Assembly: GCA_022823055.1 (NCBI GenBank)
Contig: JAJDXX010000183.1
Coordinates: 1-34,193 of the forward strand
DNA: 34,193 nt
Direction of reading: 5' to 3'
DNA from: Candidatus Binatia bacterium
GTDB lineage: Bacteria > Desulfobacterota > Binatia > UBA9968 > JAJDTQ01
In this document: positions 15,407 to 24,142 of the stretch, one piece after another
How positions within the stretch are numbered: the first letter of the stretch is position 1
Layout of the letters: every line of letters starts with the position of its first letter
The notes under the pieces: model-generated
Databases searched by the model: none
Told to the model about the DNA's origin: nothing
What the model saw: only the letters and a program-made list of their open reading frames with translations
Program-made: the position numbers and the translations under genes

Positions 15407-16573
15407 TCAGATCACGCCGCGCTCGCGCAGTTCTCGGATCGCGGCGCCGTCGTAACCCAGCCCTTGCAGCACCTCGTCGGTGTTCTCACCCACCAGCGGC
15501 GCCGGGCGCACGAAGCGCGGGGGCGTGTCCGACAGGTTCACGCTGCTGCCGATGAGCCGGGTGGTGCCGCGCTCGGGGTGTTCGATTTCCCGCGGCATCC
15601 CCAAGTGCCTGACCTGCGGGTCTTCGAAGACCTCCTCCGCGGCGTAGATGGGTGCATGGCTCAGATCCTCCTTGCCCAAACGCTCCAACCAAGCGGACCG
15701 CGGGGCGCCGCCGAAGACCTCGCGCAGGATGGCCATCAGGTCGTCGTGATGGGCGGCGCGATGCTCGTAGCTCGCAAAGCGCGGGTCGTCGAGAAGGTCG
15801 GGACGCTGGATGACGCGGATCAACGCCTCCCACGACTGCCGGTGGGTGGCCAGGTGCACCAGCAGCGGCCGTCCGTCGCCGGCCGGAACACAGAACAGCC
15901 GTCCCCGCTGGAAGTTCTTCGGCGTGACCGCGGCGCCGCCGTTCAGGAACTCGGCGAAGTGCGACTCGACGAAGCCCATGCTCGCCTGCAAGAGCGAGAC
16001 GTCCACGAACTGACCGGTGCCGGTGCGGTTCCGCGCCGCCAGCGCGGCCAGGATGCCGTAGGCGGCGAAGACGCCGGCGGCGTGGGCGGTAATGGAAAAG
16101 CCGCCCATCCGAGGGTCGCTCGGGTCGGTGAGGAGGCTCAGCATGCCGCTGACCGCCTGACCCACCGACTCGAAGCCGGGCCGGCTCTCGTACGGACCGT
16201 CCTGGCCGAAGGCCGTGACCGAGCAGTGGATGAGCGCGGGATTGCGCCGGCGCAACGCTTCATGGTCGAGCCCCAGCGCCTTGCGCGTCGCCGGCCGGAA
16301 GCTCTCGATGAGGATGTCCGCCGTTTCCAGCATCCGGCGCAGGATGTCCCGGGCCTCGGCCTCGCGCAGGTTGAGCGTCACGCTCTTCTTGTTCCGGTTG
16401 AGCACTCGGAAGACCGGGCCGTAGCCCTCCCGCCCCCGGGCCGGATCACCCTTGCCCGGAAGCTCCACCTTGATGACGTCGCAACCCAGGTCGCCCAGGA
16501 GACTCCCGGCGTACGGGCCGGCCACGTGTCCGCTGGCATCGATGGCAATCGTGCCGTCCAAGGCTCCCGTCAT
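15407..16573 (-). CDS. CaiB/BaiF family (class III) CoA-transferase
   Basis: A 388-aa enzyme that moves CoA between carboxylic acids, or binds a CoA ester for isomerisation, as in formyl-CoA transferase, CaiB, BbsEF and racemases. Family landmarks are 'GTIAIDASGHVAGPYAGSLLGDLGCDVIKVELPGKGDPAR' at the N-terminus, 'NRNKKSVTLNLREAEARDILRRMLETADILIESFRP' (the nucleotide-binding part), 'LIHCSVTAFGQDGPY', and 'QFVDVSLLQASMGFVESHFAEF' with the Asp expected to form the acyl anhydride. The end 'VGENTDEVLQGLGYDGAAIRELRERGVI' is typical. The start is ATG 16573, with GGGGAGGA upstream. The ORF-track extension covers the neighbouring small gene in another frame. The substrate acid is unknown. Confidence 0.93.
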   Translation of the reverse strand: MTGALDGTIAIDASGHVAGPYAGSLLGDLGCDVIKVELPGKGDPARGREGYGPVFRVLNRNKKSVTLNLREAEARDILRRMLETADILIESFRPATRKALGLDHEALRRRNPALIHCSVTAFGQDGPYESRPGFESVGQAVSGMLSLLTDPSDPRMGGFSITAHAAGVFAAYGILAALAARNRTGTGQFVDVSLLQASMGFVESHFAEFLNGGAAVTPKNFQRGRLFCVPAGDGRPLLVHLATHRQSWEALIRVIQRPDLLDDPRFASYEHRAAHHDDLMAILREVFGGAPRSAWLERLGKEDLSHAPIYAAEEVFEDPQVRHLGMPREIEHPERGTTRLIGSSVNLSDTPPRFVRPAPLVGENTDEVLQGLGYDGAAIRELRERGVI

Positions 16574-16623
16574 GCATTGTCCTCCCCGGCCCGTATTCGT
16601 CATCCTCGCTCCGCCTCCCCGCG

Positions 16624-16839
16624 TCAGAAAGGCTTGTTGAAGAAGGATTTCCCTTCCCGCACCCGGAAGATGCCGACGAAGCCCAGGAGGCCGCCGAGGA
16701 AGGCCCCCAGAAAAACCACCGTAGCCACGAAATCGGTGGTGGAACCCGGCGCCAACACCGCATAGACCACCTGCCGGGCCACCAATCCGACCACCAACGC
16801 CACCACCATACCGATGGCGGTGAGGGTCCTGTACCTCAT
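16624..16839 (-). CDS. Small two-helix membrane protein
   Basis: A 71-aa protein with two hydrophobic helices: 'LTAIGMVVALVVGLVARQVVYAVL' and 'FVATVVFLGAFLGGLLGFVGIF'. They are separated by a short polar loop, and a basic C-terminal tail (REGKSFFNKPF) is expected in the cytoplasm. The second helix is glycine-rich, resembling GlsB/YeaQ-like small membrane proteins, but I do not recognise the family. The start ATG 16839 has TGGAGGAT about ten bases before it. The giant 840-codon minus-strand ORF that ends at the same stop is a shadow of the hyuB gene. It is the first gene of the minus-strand set with the CoA-transferase (50 bases downstream), and it faces the cupin promoter. Confidence 0.7.
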   Translation of the reverse strand: MRYRTLTAIGMVVALVVGLVARQVVYAVLAPGSTTDFVATVVFLGAFLGGLLGFVGIFRVREGKSFFNKPF

Positions 16840-16887
16840 TGATGCCGATCCTCCAGAGCTTCTCCAACGCTGTCCAAGGCAACAATG

Positions 16888-16916
16888 TTGACAGCGGTTG
16901 CAGGATTGCATACTGT
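16888..16916 (+). promoter_or_regulatory. Sigma70-type promoter for the cupin-hyuB-hyuA operon
   Basis: TTGACA (16888-16893), a 17-base spacer and TACTGT (16911-16916) make a near-consensus sigma70-type promoter 44 bases before the cupin ATG. A direct repeat, TTGACAGCGGTTGCA at 16888 and TTGACCGTTGCA at 16919, flanks the -10 and may be a regulator site. Confidence 0.6.
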
Positions 16917-16959
16917 CCTTGACCGTTGCAAGAAACGACATGATGGAGGACAGACCGGC

Positions 16960-17568
16960 ATGGACAACGAAGAGCCCAACGCGCTGGAGCGGTTCATCGA
17001 GAAGACTCGCTCGCTGTTCGCCGCGGAGCCTGACCTGGAGAAACGCTGGACCGCGCTGACGCCGGTCCTGGCGGAGCTGCTCGCCGATCCCGAGGTGCTG
17101 GAGGCCTCCAAGTCGTGGCCCGACTGCGTGCCGCGGGACGGACGCGCCGAGAATCTGCTGTTCTACGAGGACCCCGACTACGGCTTCGCCATCAACGGCC
17201 TGACCAAGGGTAACGCCCGGCAGGGCGGCCGCGCGCGCATCCACGACCACGCCCACATTTATACCCTCTACGGCGTGCTGGACGGTCACGAACGCATCGA
17301 GCGCTACGACCGGCTCGACGACCGTTCCAAGCCCGACTACGCGGAGATACGGCTGGCCAGCGACAAGCACGTGGGTCCGGGCGAGATCGATCTGGTGCGG
17401 CCCTACGAGGTGCACACGGAGACCACCGTGGGCGAGAGGACCGTGGCCTTGATCATCCGCAGCCAGAAGGGTGGCAGCTTCAACCAGGGCCGGTACAAGC
17501 CCGAGACCAACGAGTACTACGAGAGTCTCGGGCCGCGCCAGACGCCGGTGGAGATGCTGCCCCTGTAA
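16960..17568 (+). CDS. Cupin-fold protein, cysteine-dioxygenase-like metal site
   Basis: A 202-aa protein with a central cupin barrel. The metal-site motif 'RARIHDHAHIYTLYGVLDGHERIERY' supplies His95 and His97 followed by an acidic/His stretch. The second cupin motif is 'GEIDLVRPYEVHTETTVGERTVALIIRS' with a further His. The order resembles cysteine dioxygenase and related thiol dioxygenases, but the similarity is not close enough to name a substrate. A small metal-dependent dioxygenase, or a sugar- or acid-binding cupin, is possible. The start is ATG 16960, with GGAGGA nine bases upstream; the longer ORF-track start overlaps the promoter. It opens the operon with hyuB (24 bases downstream) and hyuA, suggesting it acts on the same substrate chain. 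Confidence 0.7.
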   Translation: MDNEEPNALERFIEKTRSLFAAEPDLEKRWTALTPVLAELLADPEVLEASKSWPDCVPRDGRAENLLFYEDPDYGFAINGLTKGNARQGGRARIHDHAHIYTLYGVLDGHERIERYDRLDDRSKPDYAEIRLASDKHVGPGEIDLVRPYEVHTETTVGERTVALIIRSQKGGSFNQGRYKPETNEYYESLGPRQTPVEMLPL

Positions 17569-17592
17569 CGACTTCCCGCAACTCGCCCGGGA

Positions 17593-19401
17593 ATGATGGC
17601 ATCCCACCCCCGACGGGACCCGGATGCCCTTGCCCCCGGGTGTCCCCGCGACATGGACGCCATCAAGCTCGAGGTCATCTACAACGCCACCAACCAGATC
17701 GCGTACGAGCTGACGCAGAAGCTCATGCGCAACGGCTATTCGTCCATCGTGAAGGAGAGCCAGGACCTGGCCTTGAGCATCTGCGACCGCGAGGGGCGCA
17801 ACGTCGGACAGTACTCCCCCAACCCGGTGGGGCTCGGGGTGGTGGGGTCCCAGCTCAAGGGCATCCTCCAGGATTTCTCGGGCGCCATCGGAGAGGGCGA
17901 CACCTTCATCCTGAACCACCCCTACCGCTACTGCCAGAACCACCCCAGTGACGTCACGCTGATCGCGCCGGTGTTCTATCAGGGACAGCTCATGGCCTTC
18001 GTGGGCAACACCGCCCACAAGCCCGACATCGGCGGCAAGGTGCCGGGCACCAACGCCGGCGACGCCACCGAGGTGTTCCAGGAAGGACTGCTGATCCCGC
18101 CGCTGAAGCTCTACGAGGGCGGCGTTCTCAACGAGGCGGTGAAACAGCTCATCTGCGCCAACACGCGCATTCCGGAGGTCACCTGGGGCGACATCCGCGC
18201 ACAGGTCACCGCCAACCTCCACGGCATCGACCGGCTCGCCGCGCTGGCGGATCGCTTCGGCCTCGACGACGTGCTCGCCTGCTGGGAGGAGCGCATCGCC
18301 ATCACCGAACGGGAGCTGCGCTCGCGCATCGCCGCCATGCCGCCAGGCACCTACGGACCAGTTACCGACTACATCGACGACGACGGCGTGGAGCTGGACA
18401 CGCCCCTGGAGGTCACCGCGACGCTGCACGTGCGCGGCGACGAGCTGGAGTTCGAGTTCGCCTCCGCCAAACAATCGCGCGGCCCCCTCAACCTGCGTCC
18501 CTGCGTGGTGCGGGCAGTGGCGGAGTACTGCGTGCAGGCCGCCATCGGGCCGGACCTGCCCAAGAACCAGGGCTGCTCCGCGCCCATCCGCATCACCCTG
18601 CCGGCCCCCGGGCACCTGCTCAACCCGGAGTTCCCGGCGCCCGTGAACATGTACGCCACCACCTGCCACCGTCTGGCGCCGGTGATCATGATGGTCTTGG
18701 CACAGGCTCTGCCCGACCGCTTGGCCGCACCCCAGAGCAGCTCCGGCGGCGCGGTCTCGTTCAACGGCGTGGACCCGAGCGGCGGACGCCGCTACTCCCA
18801 GTACGAAATCCTGTGGGGCGGCTACGGCGCCCGGCCGGGGAAGGACGGCGTCAGCGGCTGCGCCGCCGACATCAGCAACGTCATGAGCACGCCGGTGGAG
18901 GCGCTGGAGAACGAGTTCCCGGTGCGCATGCAGTGCTTCGAGGTGAATCCCGACTCCGCTGGGGCAGGGCAATACCGCGGCGGCCTGGGAATCCGGCGCG
19001 CCTGGCAGGTACTGAACGACGACGTCACCCTGAACCTGCGCCTGGACCGCTTCAAGTTCTCCTCCCCGGGCCTGTTCGGCGCGCGCCCCGCCGCGCCGGC
19101 GCGCTGCACTCTCAATCCGGGCACCGGCGACGCCCGCGCGCTTCACTCCAAGACGGCCAACATCCCCCTGTCGAGGGGCGACACCCTGCTGCTGGAGTTG
19201 GGCGGGGGCGGCGGCTGGGGCGATCCCCTGGCGCGCGATCCCGAGCGCGTGCTCGACGATGTGCGCAACGGCTACGTGTCGCCGAAAGCAGCGCGGGAAG
19301 TGTACGGCGTGGTCGTCGACCCCGAAAACACGACCGTCGACACGGCGGCGACGGAGAAGGAACGGGCCGCGCGTTGCCGACCTGCCCTCGCAGATTCGTA
19401 G
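17593..19401 (+). CDS. hyuB: Hydantoinase B / oxoprolinase-type subunit (pair 1)
   Basis: A ~600-aa HyuB-family subunit. With HyuA it forms ATP-dependent hydantoinase/5-oxoprolinase-like or acetophenone/acetone-carboxylase-like complexes. Family landmarks are 'IKLEVIYNATNQIAYELTQKLMRNGYSSIVKESQDLALSICDREG', 'GDTFILNHPYRYCQNHPSDVTLIAPVFYQGQLMAFVGNTAHKPDIGG', and the C-terminal 'GAGQYRGGLGIRRAWQVL' and 'GGGGGWGDPLARDPERVLDDVRNGYVSPKAAREVYGVV'. The usual family start is near 'MDAIKLEV', which is Met21 of this ORF (17653). The 20 residues before it may not be translated, but neither start has a strong ribosome site. The reaction depends on the HyuA partner and the substrate, neither of which can be read here. 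The hyuA gene follows 33 bases downstream. Confidence 0.92.
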   Translation: MMASHPRRDPDALAPGCPRDMDAIKLEVIYNATNQIAYELTQKLMRNGYSSIVKESQDLALSICDREGRNVGQYSPNPVGLGVVGSQLKGILQDFSGAIGEGDTFILNHPYRYCQNHPSDVTLIAPVFYQGQLMAFVGNTAHKPDIGGKVPGTNAGDATEVFQEGLLIPPLKLYEGGVLNEAVKQLICANTRIPEVTWGDIRAQVTANLHGIDRLAALADRFGLDDVLACWEERIAITERELRSRIAAMPPGTYGPVTDYIDDDGVELDTPLEVTATLHVRGDELEFEFASAKQSRGPLNLRPCVVRAVAEYCVQAAIGPDLPKNQGCSAPIRITLPAPGHLLNPEFPAPVNMYATTCHRLAPVIMMVLAQALPDRLAAPQSSSGGAVSFNGVDPSGGRRYSQYEILWGGYGARPGKDGVSGCAADISNVMSTPVEALENEFPVRMQCFEVNPDSAGAGQYRGGLGIRRAWQVLNDDVTLNLRLDRFKFSSPGLFGARPAAPARCTLNPGTGDARALHSKTANIPLSRGDTLLLELGGGGGWGDPLARDPERVLDDVRNGYVSPKAAREVYGVVVDPENTTVDTAATEKERAARCRPALADS

Positions 19402-19434
19402 ACCCGTTTGTAAGACAGCACGCTAGAGGCGACC

Positions 19435-21459
19435 ATGCTGCGCATCGGCATTGACACCGGCGGTACGTTCACCGACCTGAGCGTGTTCGACGAGGACGAC
19501 GGACGGGTCTGCCTCACCCACAAGCTGCCGTCGCAACCGCAAGACCCCACCGCGGCCATCGCCGCCGGACTGCGCGAGATCACCGCGCGCCTGCCGGAGA
19601 AGGCCCGCTACGTGCTGCACGGCACCACCATCGGGCTCAACACGCTGCTGGAGGGAGGCGAGCCAGCGCCGGGCCTGCTGGTCACCGAGGGTTTCCGCGA
19701 CCTCCTGGAGCTGGACCGGCAATGGCGCGGCGACCAGGTGTACAACCTGTTCTTCGACCGTCCGCGGCAGCTCGTGCCACGGAGGCTGATCCGGCCAGTG
19801 CGAGAACGTGTGGACTCCCGCGGACACGAGGTGCTTCCGCTGGACGCGGAACAGGCCCGCGCGGCCGTCCGGGAGTTGCTGGACGCGGGGGTGCGCTCCG
19901 TCGCCGTGAGCCTGCTCTTCTCCTTCGCCAATCCCGAGCACGAGCGACGGCTCCGGAGGATTCTGGAAGAGCTCGCGCCGGACATCTACGTGACCCTGTC
20001 GTCGGAGGTGGACCCGCAGTTTCGCGAATTCGAGCGCACCAGCACCGCGGTGGTCAACGCGTTCATCGGCCCGCGGGTCAGCGGCTACGTCGGTACCATC
20101 GAAACCGCGGTCCAACAACTGCTGGAAGGCGCCCGGGTGCTGATCATGCAGTCCAACGGCGGCGTCGCCACGCCCGCGGTGATCGCACGGGCGCCGGTAC
20201 AGACGCTGATGTCGGGTCCGGTGGCCGGGGTCGTGGGGACCCACCGCCTGTGCCGTGAGATCGGCCGCGACAATGCCATCTCGCTAGACATCGGCGGCAC
20301 GAGTTGCGACATGTCGGTGATCCCGGGAGAGCTTCTGACCGCGCCCCAGAGCACGGTGGCAAGCTACACCGTGCGCGCCGCCACCGTCGCCATCGAAACC
20401 ATCGGGAGCGGCGGCGGCAGCATCGCACGGGTCGAGTCCGGCCGCATCCTGAAGGTGGGGCCACAGAGCGCCGGCGCGGTCCCCGGGCCCGCATGCTACG
20501 GCACCGGCGACCAGCCCACCCTCACCGACGCTCTTGTCGTGCTCGGGCATCTCAACCGGGAGGCGCTCCTGCAAGGCGCCATGCCCATCGACGCCGGGGC
20601 CGCCCGCCAAGCCATTGCCCAGACCATCGCCGGACCGCTGGAGATGACCCCGGAACGCGCCGCGGCGGGCGTCGTCGAGGTGCTGGCCGCCCAGGTGGCC
20701 ATGTCCATGCGCTCGGTGACCATCGAGAAGGGCTACGATCCCCGGGACTTCATCCTGGTGGCCTACGGCGGCGCCGGACCCACGGTGGCCTGCCCCATCG
20801 CCCGGGAGCTGGAGATCCCCGAAATCTGCATCCCCCAGGACCCCGGCAACTTCTGCGCCGCCGGCATGCTGCTCACCGACTTGATCCGCGGCCACTCCCT
20901 TACGCGCATCGGCGCGCTGGACGACACCCCGCCGGACGCCATCCGGGAAGCTTTCCGGGAGCTGCGCGACAAGGGCGTGCGGGAGCTGCGCGAGCAAGGC
21001 GTGCCCGCGGACGCCATCGACACCGAGGACTTCCTGGACATGCGCTACCCCGGCCAGTCCTATGAGGTCACGGTGCCGGCCGGAGACACCCGCAAGGAAG
21101 TCCTTACCCGGCTCTTCCACGAAGCCCACGGGCGGCTGTACGGCCATACCGCCGAGGAAGAGTCCATGGAGATCGTCAACTACCGCGTGCGCTGCATCGG
21201 CCGACTGCCTAAGATGACCTTCGCCGCCGCACCCGCCGCCGGCGGTCCTGCCCAGGCCGGGAACGAACGCGCCGTGTTGTTCCCGGAGAGCCCCACTCCG
21301 GTGTCCACACCGGTCTACCGCCGCACTGGCCTCACACCCGGCTTCCGCACCGCAGGACCGGCGATCATCGACGAGTACAGCTCCACCACCGTCGTATACC
21401 CTTTCTTCGACCTGTCCGTGGACGCCCACGGCAACCTCAGGCTGCGGAACACGGCATAG
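19435..21459 (+). CDS. hyuA: Hydantoinase A / oxoprolinase-type ATPase subunit (pair 1)
   Basis: A 674-aa HyuA-family subunit with an acetate/sugar-kinase-like (ASKHA) nucleotide fold. Phosphate motif 1 is 'GIDTGGTFTDLSV' at residues 4-16, and a second phosphate loop is 'SLDIGGTSCDMSVI'. 'IGSGGGSIARVESGRILKVGPQSAGAVPGPACYG' and 'YGGAGPTVACPIARELEI' follow, as in 5-oxoprolinase and hydantoinase A subunits. The C-terminal ~170 residues form the beta-rich domain of the family. It phosphorylates or activates a cyclic amide or ketone, and HyuB completes the reaction. The start ATG 19435 has a modest AGAGG upstream. It is the last gene of the cupin-hyuB-hyuA operon and converges on the isochorismatase-fold gene, with 136 bases between their ends. 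Confidence 0.94.
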   Translation: MLRIGIDTGGTFTDLSVFDEDDGRVCLTHKLPSQPQDPTAAIAAGLREITARLPEKARYVLHGTTIGLNTLLEGGEPAPGLLVTEGFRDLLELDRQWRGDQVYNLFFDRPRQLVPRRLIRPVRERVDSRGHEVLPLDAEQARAAVRELLDAGVRSVAVSLLFSFANPEHERRLRRILEELAPDIYVTLSSEVDPQFREFERTSTAVVNAFIGPRVSGYVGTIETAVQQLLEGARVLIMQSNGGVATPAVIARAPVQTLMSGPVAGVVGTHRLCREIGRDNAISLDIGGTSCDMSVIPGELLTAPQSTVASYTVRAATVAIETIGSGGGSIARVESGRILKVGPQSAGAVPGPACYGTGDQPTLTDALVVLGHLNREALLQGAMPIDAGAARQAIAQTIAGPLEMTPERAAAGVVEVLAAQVAMSMRSVTIEKGYDPRDFILVAYGGAGPTVACPIARELEIPEICIPQDPGNFCAAGMLLTDLIRGHSLTRIGALDDTPPDAIREAFRELRDKGVRELREQGVPADAIDTEDFLDMRYPGQSYEVTVPAGDTRKEVLTRLFHEAHGRLYGHTAEEESMEIVNYRVRCIGRLPKMTFAAAPAAGGPAQAGNERAVLFPESPTPVSTPVYRRTGLTPGFRTAGPAIIDEYSSTTVVYPFFDLSVDAHGNLRLRNTA

Positions 21460-21595
21460 GCGGTTCACACTTGGGAGCGCTCTCCGTCACCGGGGACCGA
21501 CCGTTGATCTTCGCGGTGACCCCTTCGCCAAGAGGCAGCCGCACGTCGCCGGGACAGCTCGTACCAGGACCCCAGGCCGGGCCGCGGAGGAGGGG

Positions 21596-22153
21596 CTATC
21601 TGAATTCAATCATGCCGAGCCTCGTGAACTGCATGCGGTCCGCGGCGCCGGCGGGAATCACGGTGAGCTGGTGGATGGCGTACTCGTGCTCGTAGCTGCT
21701 CTTGGCGTTGACGCCGTCGAGCGGGACGACGACGTTGTAGCGATGCACGCGCGCGGCGGCGGTGGCGGTGTAGAGCACGGCGACGTTGGTGAGGGAGCCC
21801 GTGACGACGAGGTTCTCGGTGCCGGCGCGGCTCAGGATCGCCTGAAGCTCGCCGCCGGCGAACTTGTCGAAGGCGTCGGGATGGAGCACGGGTTCAGTAT
21901 CCCGGCGCCCGAGAGGCGCCGCCACCTCCCCCATGGGGGTGCCCTTGAACTGCAGCGAGACGGTGAACACCACCGGGACGGAAGCCTGCCGGACGCGCTC
22001 CAGGAAACCGCCCAGCGGCTCCATCAGCTTTGAGCAGACCTCCTCCGGGTCATGGCAGCGTGCGTTCAGGTCCAGCACCACCACCGCGGTCTTGGCCGCA
22101 TCCAGGGAGACGGGTTTCGGTTCGGGCCGGTTGGGGCCGGTGGTCTCGGTCAT
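21596..22153 (-). CDS. Isochorismatase-fold (cysteine hydrolase-like) protein lacking the nucleophilic Cys
   Basis: A 185-aa protein with the isochorismatase-like alpha/beta fold. Asp28 in 'TAVVVLDLNARC' and Lys97 in 'HPDAFDKFAGGEL' sit at two of the three catalytic positions of nicotinamidases and carbamoyl hydrolases. The third motif, 'VVTGSLTNVAVLYTATAA', has Ala125 where those amidases have Cys ('TdvCvl'). Isochorismatases and some relatives also lack Cys, so the protein could hydrolyse a vinyl ether or act on a different bond rather than cut an amide. A loss-of-function relative is also possible. The start is ATG 22153, with AGAGGAG before it; the GTG at 22171 lies upstream of that site. 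It follows hyuB pair 2 by 56 bases on the same strand. Confidence 0.85.
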   Translation of the reverse strand: MTETTGPNRPEPKPVSLDAAKTAVVVLDLNARCHDPEEVCSKLMEPLGGFLERVRQASVPVVFTVSLQFKGTPMGEVAAPLGRRDTEPVLHPDAFDKFAGGELQAILSRAGTENLVVTGSLTNVAVLYTATAAARVHRYNVVVPLDGVNAKSSYEHEYAIHQLTVIPAGAADRMQFTRLGMIEFR

Positions 22154-22209
22154 CGGACATTCTCCTCTCACATGGAACCAACTGTGCCTCTTCCGCGCTG
22201 TCCTTCGCT

Positions 22210-24039
22210 CTAGCCGACTCGCTCCTCGCGCAGGCGCGCGCGTAGCTCACGGGTCGCGGCTTCGTCGACCTTAAGGGTTCCCTCGTCCACGACAACACCG
22301 TAGATTTCCTCGGCGGTGTCCCGGGAGATGCGCTGGTTCACCAAGCTCTCCGCCACGGCCCCGGGCTCCCGGTCCAGAGGGTCGCCGTAACCACCGCCGC
22401 TCCCCAGCCGCAAATACAGGACGTCGTCCTTGCCGATCTCGAACTCGCAGTAGGGGAGCAGCCGCCGCTCGCCCTCCAGGGCCGGGAGTCCATCAATGCA
22501 CTGGTGGTTCGCCAGCAGCTCGTTGACGCGCGTGCCTTCGAGCAGCACCAGCAGGCTCGGGGCGCCGGGGTAGCCGCCGAACAGGCCCACGCCCGAGTTC
22601 CTCAGGCCGGCCACGCCGAAGGCCACACCGCGGATCCTTTCCTCCGGCGCGTCGTGCAACTTCACCGTGGCCTCCACGCCCACGCCGCCGGCGAACTTGC
22701 CCGCGCCGCCACCGTCCTGCAGGTGGCGCCGAAACAGGTACATGAGCGGGAAGTTCAGCTCGAGCCACTCCACGTTGTGGCAAGTGAGATAGCCGCCGGA
22801 GTCGATGCCGTCGCCGTGGGGGCTCGCGCCGGCGCCGCTCAGTTCCAGCAGCGTGGAGACGTAGAAGCGGCCGTACTGGTTGACGCCAGCGTGGCGCACC
22901 ACGCGGAAGCCTAGTGTCAGCGCCGTCACCTCGTCCCTCCAGGTGTCGCTGCCCGCCAGCATCTGCGCCAACACCGAGGCGGAGACATAGGAGACGGTCT
23001 TGAGGCCCGAGGTGGTGTTCATGGACACCGGACCGGGATACTGCACGTTCACCACCGTGCCTTCCGGGGCAATCACCTCGATGGGGCCGAAGGCGCCGTA
23101 GTTCTTGGGCAGGTCGTAGCCCAGGGCGGTCAGCACCGCCTCGAAGACCCCGCCGAAAGTGGCGTGGTACGGCAGATTGATGCCCTGCCGCGCCTGGGGA
23201 TCGCTGCCGGTGAAGTCGAACGTCAGTCGGTCGCCGCGCTTGCGCAACTCGACGCACACGCGTTTCGTCTCGTTGGCCGCGATGGTGCCGGAGTCGCTCC
23301 AGGTGCCGTCCGGGATCTCCCGGAGGCGCTTCTGGAGGGTCTCACGCGCGTAGCGGATTATTTCCGCGGACACAGCGGTAATGAGCTCGGGGCCGTACTG
23401 TTCGAACATCTCCTCCATGCGCGAGCGGGCGACGTTGTTGGCCGCCATCTCGCACTTGAGATCGAGCCCCACCAGCACCGGCTGCCGGGTCATGTTGGTG
23501 AGGGTGTCGAACACGTCCTGGCGCATCCGGCCCCGCTCCACGAGCTTGAGGCCCGGAATGCGCAGTCCCTCGTGGCAGATCTCGGTGGCGCCCGGGGAGT
23601 TGCCGCCGGGCGACATGGCGCCGATGTCCATGACATGCACGAAGGTGGCGCTCCACGCCATCAGCCGGTCGTGGTAGTGGATCGGCGCGATCATGTAGAT
23701 GTCGGATTGGTGGATGGCGGCCAGGTAGGGGTCGTTGAGCAGGAACACGTCGCCCGGGTGGATGCCGCCGTTGTCCTCGAAACGCTCGATGATGCGCTTC
23801 ACCGCGAACCCGGCGCACGCCGCATGCCGGATCATCGACTCCCCCACCGACAGCACGTCGCCGTTGGCCGTGTAGAGGGAGGCCATGTAGTCGTGAAGCT
23901 GCGTGGTGTTGACCGTGCCGCCCACGCGCTCCAGGGTGGCGCCCATCTCGCGCGTGATCTCGTGGAGGCGGTGAGAGAGGATTTCGAAGGTGACGGGGTC
24001 CACTTGGGAGCTCGCCGCGCCTGTGTCGGTTACGTCCAT
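22210..24039 (-). CDS. hyuB: Hydantoinase B / oxoprolinase-type subunit (pair 2)
   Basis: A 609-aa HyuB-family subunit belonging to a different branch from pair 1. Landmarks are 'DPVTFEILSHRLHEITREMGATLERVGGT', 'GDVFLLNDPYLAAIHQSDIYMIAPIHYHDRLMAWSATFVHVMDIGAMSPGG' and the end 'LGSGGGYGDPLDREPGAVAESLVNQRISRDTAEEIYGVVVDEG'. The start is set at ATG 24039 (MDVTDTGAASSQ), because the ~30 residues added by the ORF-track start are Arg/Glu-rich and outside the family. This leaves 103 bases after the hyuA stop, against 16 for the longer version. Together with the upstream hyuA it should form the active complex, and the product may pass to the isochorismatase-fold protein downstream. The substrate is unknown. 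Confidence 0.93.
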   Translation of the reverse strand: MDVTDTGAASSQVDPVTFEILSHRLHEITREMGATLERVGGTVNTTQLHDYMASLYTANGDVLSVGESMIRHAACAGFAVKRIIERFEDNGGIHPGDVFLLNDPYLAAIHQSDIYMIAPIHYHDRLMAWSATFVHVMDIGAMSPGGNSPGATEICHEGLRIPGLKLVERGRMRQDVFDTLTNMTRQPVLVGLDLKCEMAANNVARSRMEEMFEQYGPELITAVSAEIIRYARETLQKRLREIPDGTWSDSGTIAANETKRVCVELRKRGDRLTFDFTGSDPQARQGINLPYHATFGGVFEAVLTALGYDLPKNYGAFGPIEVIAPEGTVVNVQYPGPVSMNTTSGLKTVSYVSASVLAQMLAGSDTWRDEVTALTLGFRVVRHAGVNQYGRFYVSTLLELSGAGASPHGDGIDSGGYLTCHNVEWLELNFPLMYLFRRHLQDGGGAGKFAGGVGVEATVKLHDAPEERIRGVAFGVAGLRNSGVGLFGGYPGAPSLLVLLEGTRVNELLANHQCIDGLPALEGERRLLPYCEFEIGKDDVLYLRLGSGGGYGDPLDREPGAVAESLVNQRISRDTAEEIYGVVVDEGTLKVDEAATRELRARLREERVG

Positions 24040-24142
24040 GGTCGTTCGCTCGCCTGGTACCGCAGCCTCAAGATGAGCGGGGCGATTTTCGCAAGACTCC
24101 CTGTCCTGCGCAAGGCGCGGCGACAAGCGGCCGTAAAACGGG

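Noticed and set aside
15374-16765. 463-codon plus-strand ORF
   Set aside because: Antisense to the CoA-transferase; no domain and shadow-like composition.
16624-19146. 840-codon minus-strand ORF
   Set aside because: Most of it is a shadow of hyuB and the cupin. Only its last 71 codons (16624-16839) make a plausible separate gene.
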